Shown here: piece by piece, positions 44,301 to 46,208 of the stretch
Layout of the letters: every line of letters begins with the position of its first letter
Numbering within the stretch: position 1 is the stretch's first letter
Assembly: GCA_021797675.1 (NCBI GenBank)
Contig: JAJZZH010000093.1
Coordinates: forward strand, 1 to 46,208
Length of the DNA stretch: 46,208 nt
Direction: 5' to 3'
Source of the DNA: Bacillota bacterium
Lineage (GTDB): Bacteria > Bacillota > Sulfobacillia > Sulfobacillales > Sulfobacillaceae
The notes under the pieces: model-generated
Seen by the model: only the letters and a program-made list of their open reading frames with translations
What the model was told of the DNA's origin: nothing
Databases searched by the model: none
Program-made: the position numbers and the translations under genes

Positions 44301-46042
44301 CAACGAAAGAAAATATCGTCGGCCAGTCCCAAGTTCTGCGCAATGGCGAGCAAGACATAGAACTGGTCGGCCAACAAGCCCTCGTATCCCGTACTTAATC
44401 CATCCCAAGTGCGCCAATCTACACCCGACTTTATGCCGCCAAATGCCGTCCCTTCTTCAAACGCCCGCAACATTTCCTCACCCATTCGCTCTGCACTAGG
44501 CATATGCGCGATACCCAACGCGCCCAAGTAATAATAGGCTTGACTCATGGTTGCTCCACCATTTTCATAGAACTGGAATGAATCTCGTCCGTCATCCCAC
44601 AGGGGTGACCCCAACACCGATTCCGCATAATCTTCTCTTCGAATGGGAATCAGGTTGCCCGGCAACCCAAGATGAAAGTGTTCATACCCCACCGCTATTC
44701 GCTTAGTCTCCAACGCTTCCAAAATTGGCAGAACGTGAGTGGTCGGAACCAATCCATACACAATTGCCATCCCGTTGACAAAAAGAAACGCATAGTCGTG
44801 TAATTCCCCGTCTTGACTCCTCCATCCTGCCAGCCATCCCGTCTCTGGATTAAAAAAGGTAGAAAAATATGCCATGTTGAGTCGGTCAGCGGCATGATCG
44901 AAGACGTCGCCCGCAGATGCATCGCCGATAAACCTCGCCATAGACGCCGTCTGCCGGAAGGCACGGTAAGCGAGGGCATTGGAGTACGCGTCGAGATGGC
45001 CAAACGAAATGACGTCCCACCAATTGGTAGACCAATTGTGTTCTCCCGAATTTCCGCTTAGCGTGGACGACACCACGAGGCCTTCCGCTGACACCTTGCG
45101 CAATAATCGCCAACCCGTCGCTTGAATGGCCGCCCACTTCTGATCCGCCCACCGCCTATCGTGCGTTTTGGCCAAATAGGTTCCCGCCGCGATAAGCAGA
45201 CTAGCGTCCGAATCGATAAAATATTCGCGGTTATCTCCGTACCCCATCCCTCCAGACAACGCTAACCCGATCGAATAGCCACACAGATCAATCATCGACA
45301 GTGGGCTAGGACTGCTGGCAGTGCAAACGGCCATATCCGCGTAGATGTGCTGCACAAAATGGCAGTTTAGCGAGGCTGCGTTGTTACTCATGCCAAAATA
45401 TTCCGGACGAAAACCGAAAACGCTTCCCCAAATCGTCCTAAAGGCCCGCCGTGATCCCGGTTCGCCAGTCCCAACGTCATGGAATAAGCCTAACCGAGCA
45501 GGGGCAAATTTGATGGTCACCTTCGATGAACCCGGATACAAGGCCACTTCGCCGTCTGAATTGAGGCTCGTTCCACACTCGATCCCCACCGAAGCTACAT
45601 CGTGTTCGCGCCATGAATCGACCTTCAAGAATGTCGTCTCGGGATCGCCAGTCACCAATTCTACCCCGATCTGCCCAAATCCGGGAGCGTGCAAAATCGC
45701 GGGAAACGTACAACGGCCATTCTTGCCTTGTTGAACGGGCTGGGCCAGGGTTGCAGTGATCGCCGTTTTCAAATCCCACACCCATTTCCATGCTTCATTC
45801 TCGATCGCCCGAAGGGGACGATCTACCGTTTGCTCAATGGTCAGCCATATCGCATCGGAGGCCAATCGAAAGCAGTAATTTCGCTTCAGCCCTGAAATCG
45901 GCTCGATCTTCGTGTAACAGACGGAATCGGAGTCATATGCGAATTCTCCGCCCAGCAATAGTCCGGATTGCGTTCCTCCAAGTTGCCAAAGCCATGGGCC
46001 ACTAATCACCTCGCCCGGACGACTGACATCATGATGGAGCAA
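44294..46042 (-). CDS. Six-hairpin glycosidase-like protein, probably 5'-truncated
   Basis: A 582-residue frame. The first third is a beta-rich domain. From about residue 250 comes an (alpha/alpha)6-type catalytic region: GDNREYFIDSDASLLIAAGTYL, NWWDVISFGHLDAYSNALAYRAF, NPETGWLAGWRSQDGELHDY, HFHLGLPGNLIPI, FYENGGATMSQAYYY and TGYEGLLADQFY. The pattern is that of glucosidase/amylo-alpha-1,6-glucosidase-like families. Candidate acids are the Glu in YENGG and the Asp in DSD, not assignable with certainty. No signal peptide is seen. The frame stays open past TTG 46042 to about 46113 (VWDTDGGRGLEKN), without a good start, and meets an IS200/IS605 end. The gene has probably lost its beginning. Confidence 0.75.
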   Translation of the reverse strand: MLHHDVSRPGEVISGPWLWQLGGTQSGLLLGGEFAYDSDSVCYTKIEPISGLKRNYCFRLASDAIWLTIEQTVDRPLRAIENEAWKWVWDLKTAITATLAQPVQQGKNGRCTFPAILHAPGFGQIGVELVTGDPETTFLKVDSWREHDVASVGIECGTSLNSDGEVALYPGSSKVTIKFAPARLGLFHDVGTGEPGSRRAFRTIWGSVFGFRPEYFGMSNNAASLNCHFVQHIYADMAVCTASSPSPLSMIDLCGYSIGLALSGGMGYGDNREYFIDSDASLLIAAGTYLAKTHDRRWADQKWAAIQATGWRLLRKVSAEGLVVSSTLSGNSGEHNWSTNWWDVISFGHLDAYSNALAYRAFRQTASMARFIGDASAGDVFDHAADRLNMAYFSTFFNPETGWLAGWRSQDGELHDYAFLFVNGMAIVYGLVPTTHVLPILEALETKRIAVGYEHFHLGLPGNLIPIRREDYAESVLGSPLWDDGRDSFQFYENGGATMSQAYYYLGALGIAHMPSAERMGEEMLRAFEEGTAFGGIKSGVDWRTWDGLSTGYEGLLADQFYVLLAIAQNLGLADDIFFRWA

Positions 46043-46085
46043 ATTTTTCTCAAGACCCCTTCCCCCATCGGTATCCCATACCCAT

Positions 46086-46208
46086 TGGCTAACGATCGGC
46101 CCTGAACCTCCCCACGGCTAAAGCCGGGGGGTTCTGTTTGCGAATTCCGGCAACCTTTTCCCGGCTCTCACCGCCTCTTGCGAGACGGCTACACCATCCG
46201 AGCTCTCA
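46086..46208 (-). pseudogene. 3' end of a tnpB gene and IS200/IS605 right end
   Basis: Read on the minus strand from the window edge, the frame SDGVAVSQEAVRAGKRLPEF followed by ANRTPGFSRGEVQ resembles the tail of IS200/IS605 TnpB proteins. It covers the imperfect hairpin CCCC-A-CGGC-TAAA-GCCG-GGGG (46110-46130), typical of the right end of these elements and of the omega RNA scaffold. The element end is probably near 46104. The body of the gene lies outside the window. Confidence 0.5.

Overview
The window looks like a chromosomal segment of a high-GC, endospore-forming member of the Firmicutes, and gene content and order are reminiscent of Sulfobacillus-type acidophiles. This rests on a PolC-type DNA polymerase III, an alpha/beta small acid-soluble spore protein, a YpmA-like protein, Firmicutes-style promoters and ribosome binding sites, and the order rpsB-tsf-pyrH-frr-uppS-cdsA-dxr-rseP-ispG-proS-polC. 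The genus is an inference from recognised proteins, not from a database search.

Positions 1-3400 are accessory. They hold the start of an unknown minus-strand gene and a 45-residue protein with 11 cysteines (913-1050) that looks like a small metallothionein. A scar of an IS200/IS605 element, a Crp/Fnr regulator and a frameshifted DDE transposase follow. Positions 3400-8816 form a plus-strand glycan island: a nucleotide-sugar dehydrogenase, two GT4 glycosyltransferases and an MFS transporter. Its AT-richer look suggests acquisition.

Positions 9600-17475 are housekeeping genes on the minus strand. Reading with transcription, they are trxA-ltaE-rarA (with a good promoter), a three-gene succinate dehydrogenase/fumarate reductase operon, thyA and folA. 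Positions 17500-21130 are disturbed again. They hold a decayed tnpB carrying a CCAT microsatellite, a DUF2493/SLOG protein, a repeated 12-mer, and an Ada alkylation-repair gene split into two overlapping frames with a lost zinc cysteine.

Positions 21349-36700 are a long minus-strand core run from rpsB to polC. It covers ribosome assembly and translation (rpsB, tsf, frr, proS), UMP kinase, undecaprenyl-PP and CDP-diacylglycerol synthesis, the MEP isoprenoid pathway (dxr, ispG), the site-2 protease RseP, and DNA replication. A GT2 glycosyltransferase sits between proS and polC. Positions 36966-39870 carry miaB, a TPR lipoprotein, a Nudix hydrolase and a YpmA-like gene.

From 40044 there is a spore SASP gene convergent with a pair of cell-wall-type genes: a LysM protein and a penicillin-binding-protein-like protein that seems to lack its catalytic serine. 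The right end (42700-46208) is a mobile-element graveyard: a group II intron domain V, IS1634-like and IS110-like pieces, and an IS200/IS605 end. Within it lies a six-hairpin glycosidase-like gene whose 5' end abuts the IS200/IS605 end.
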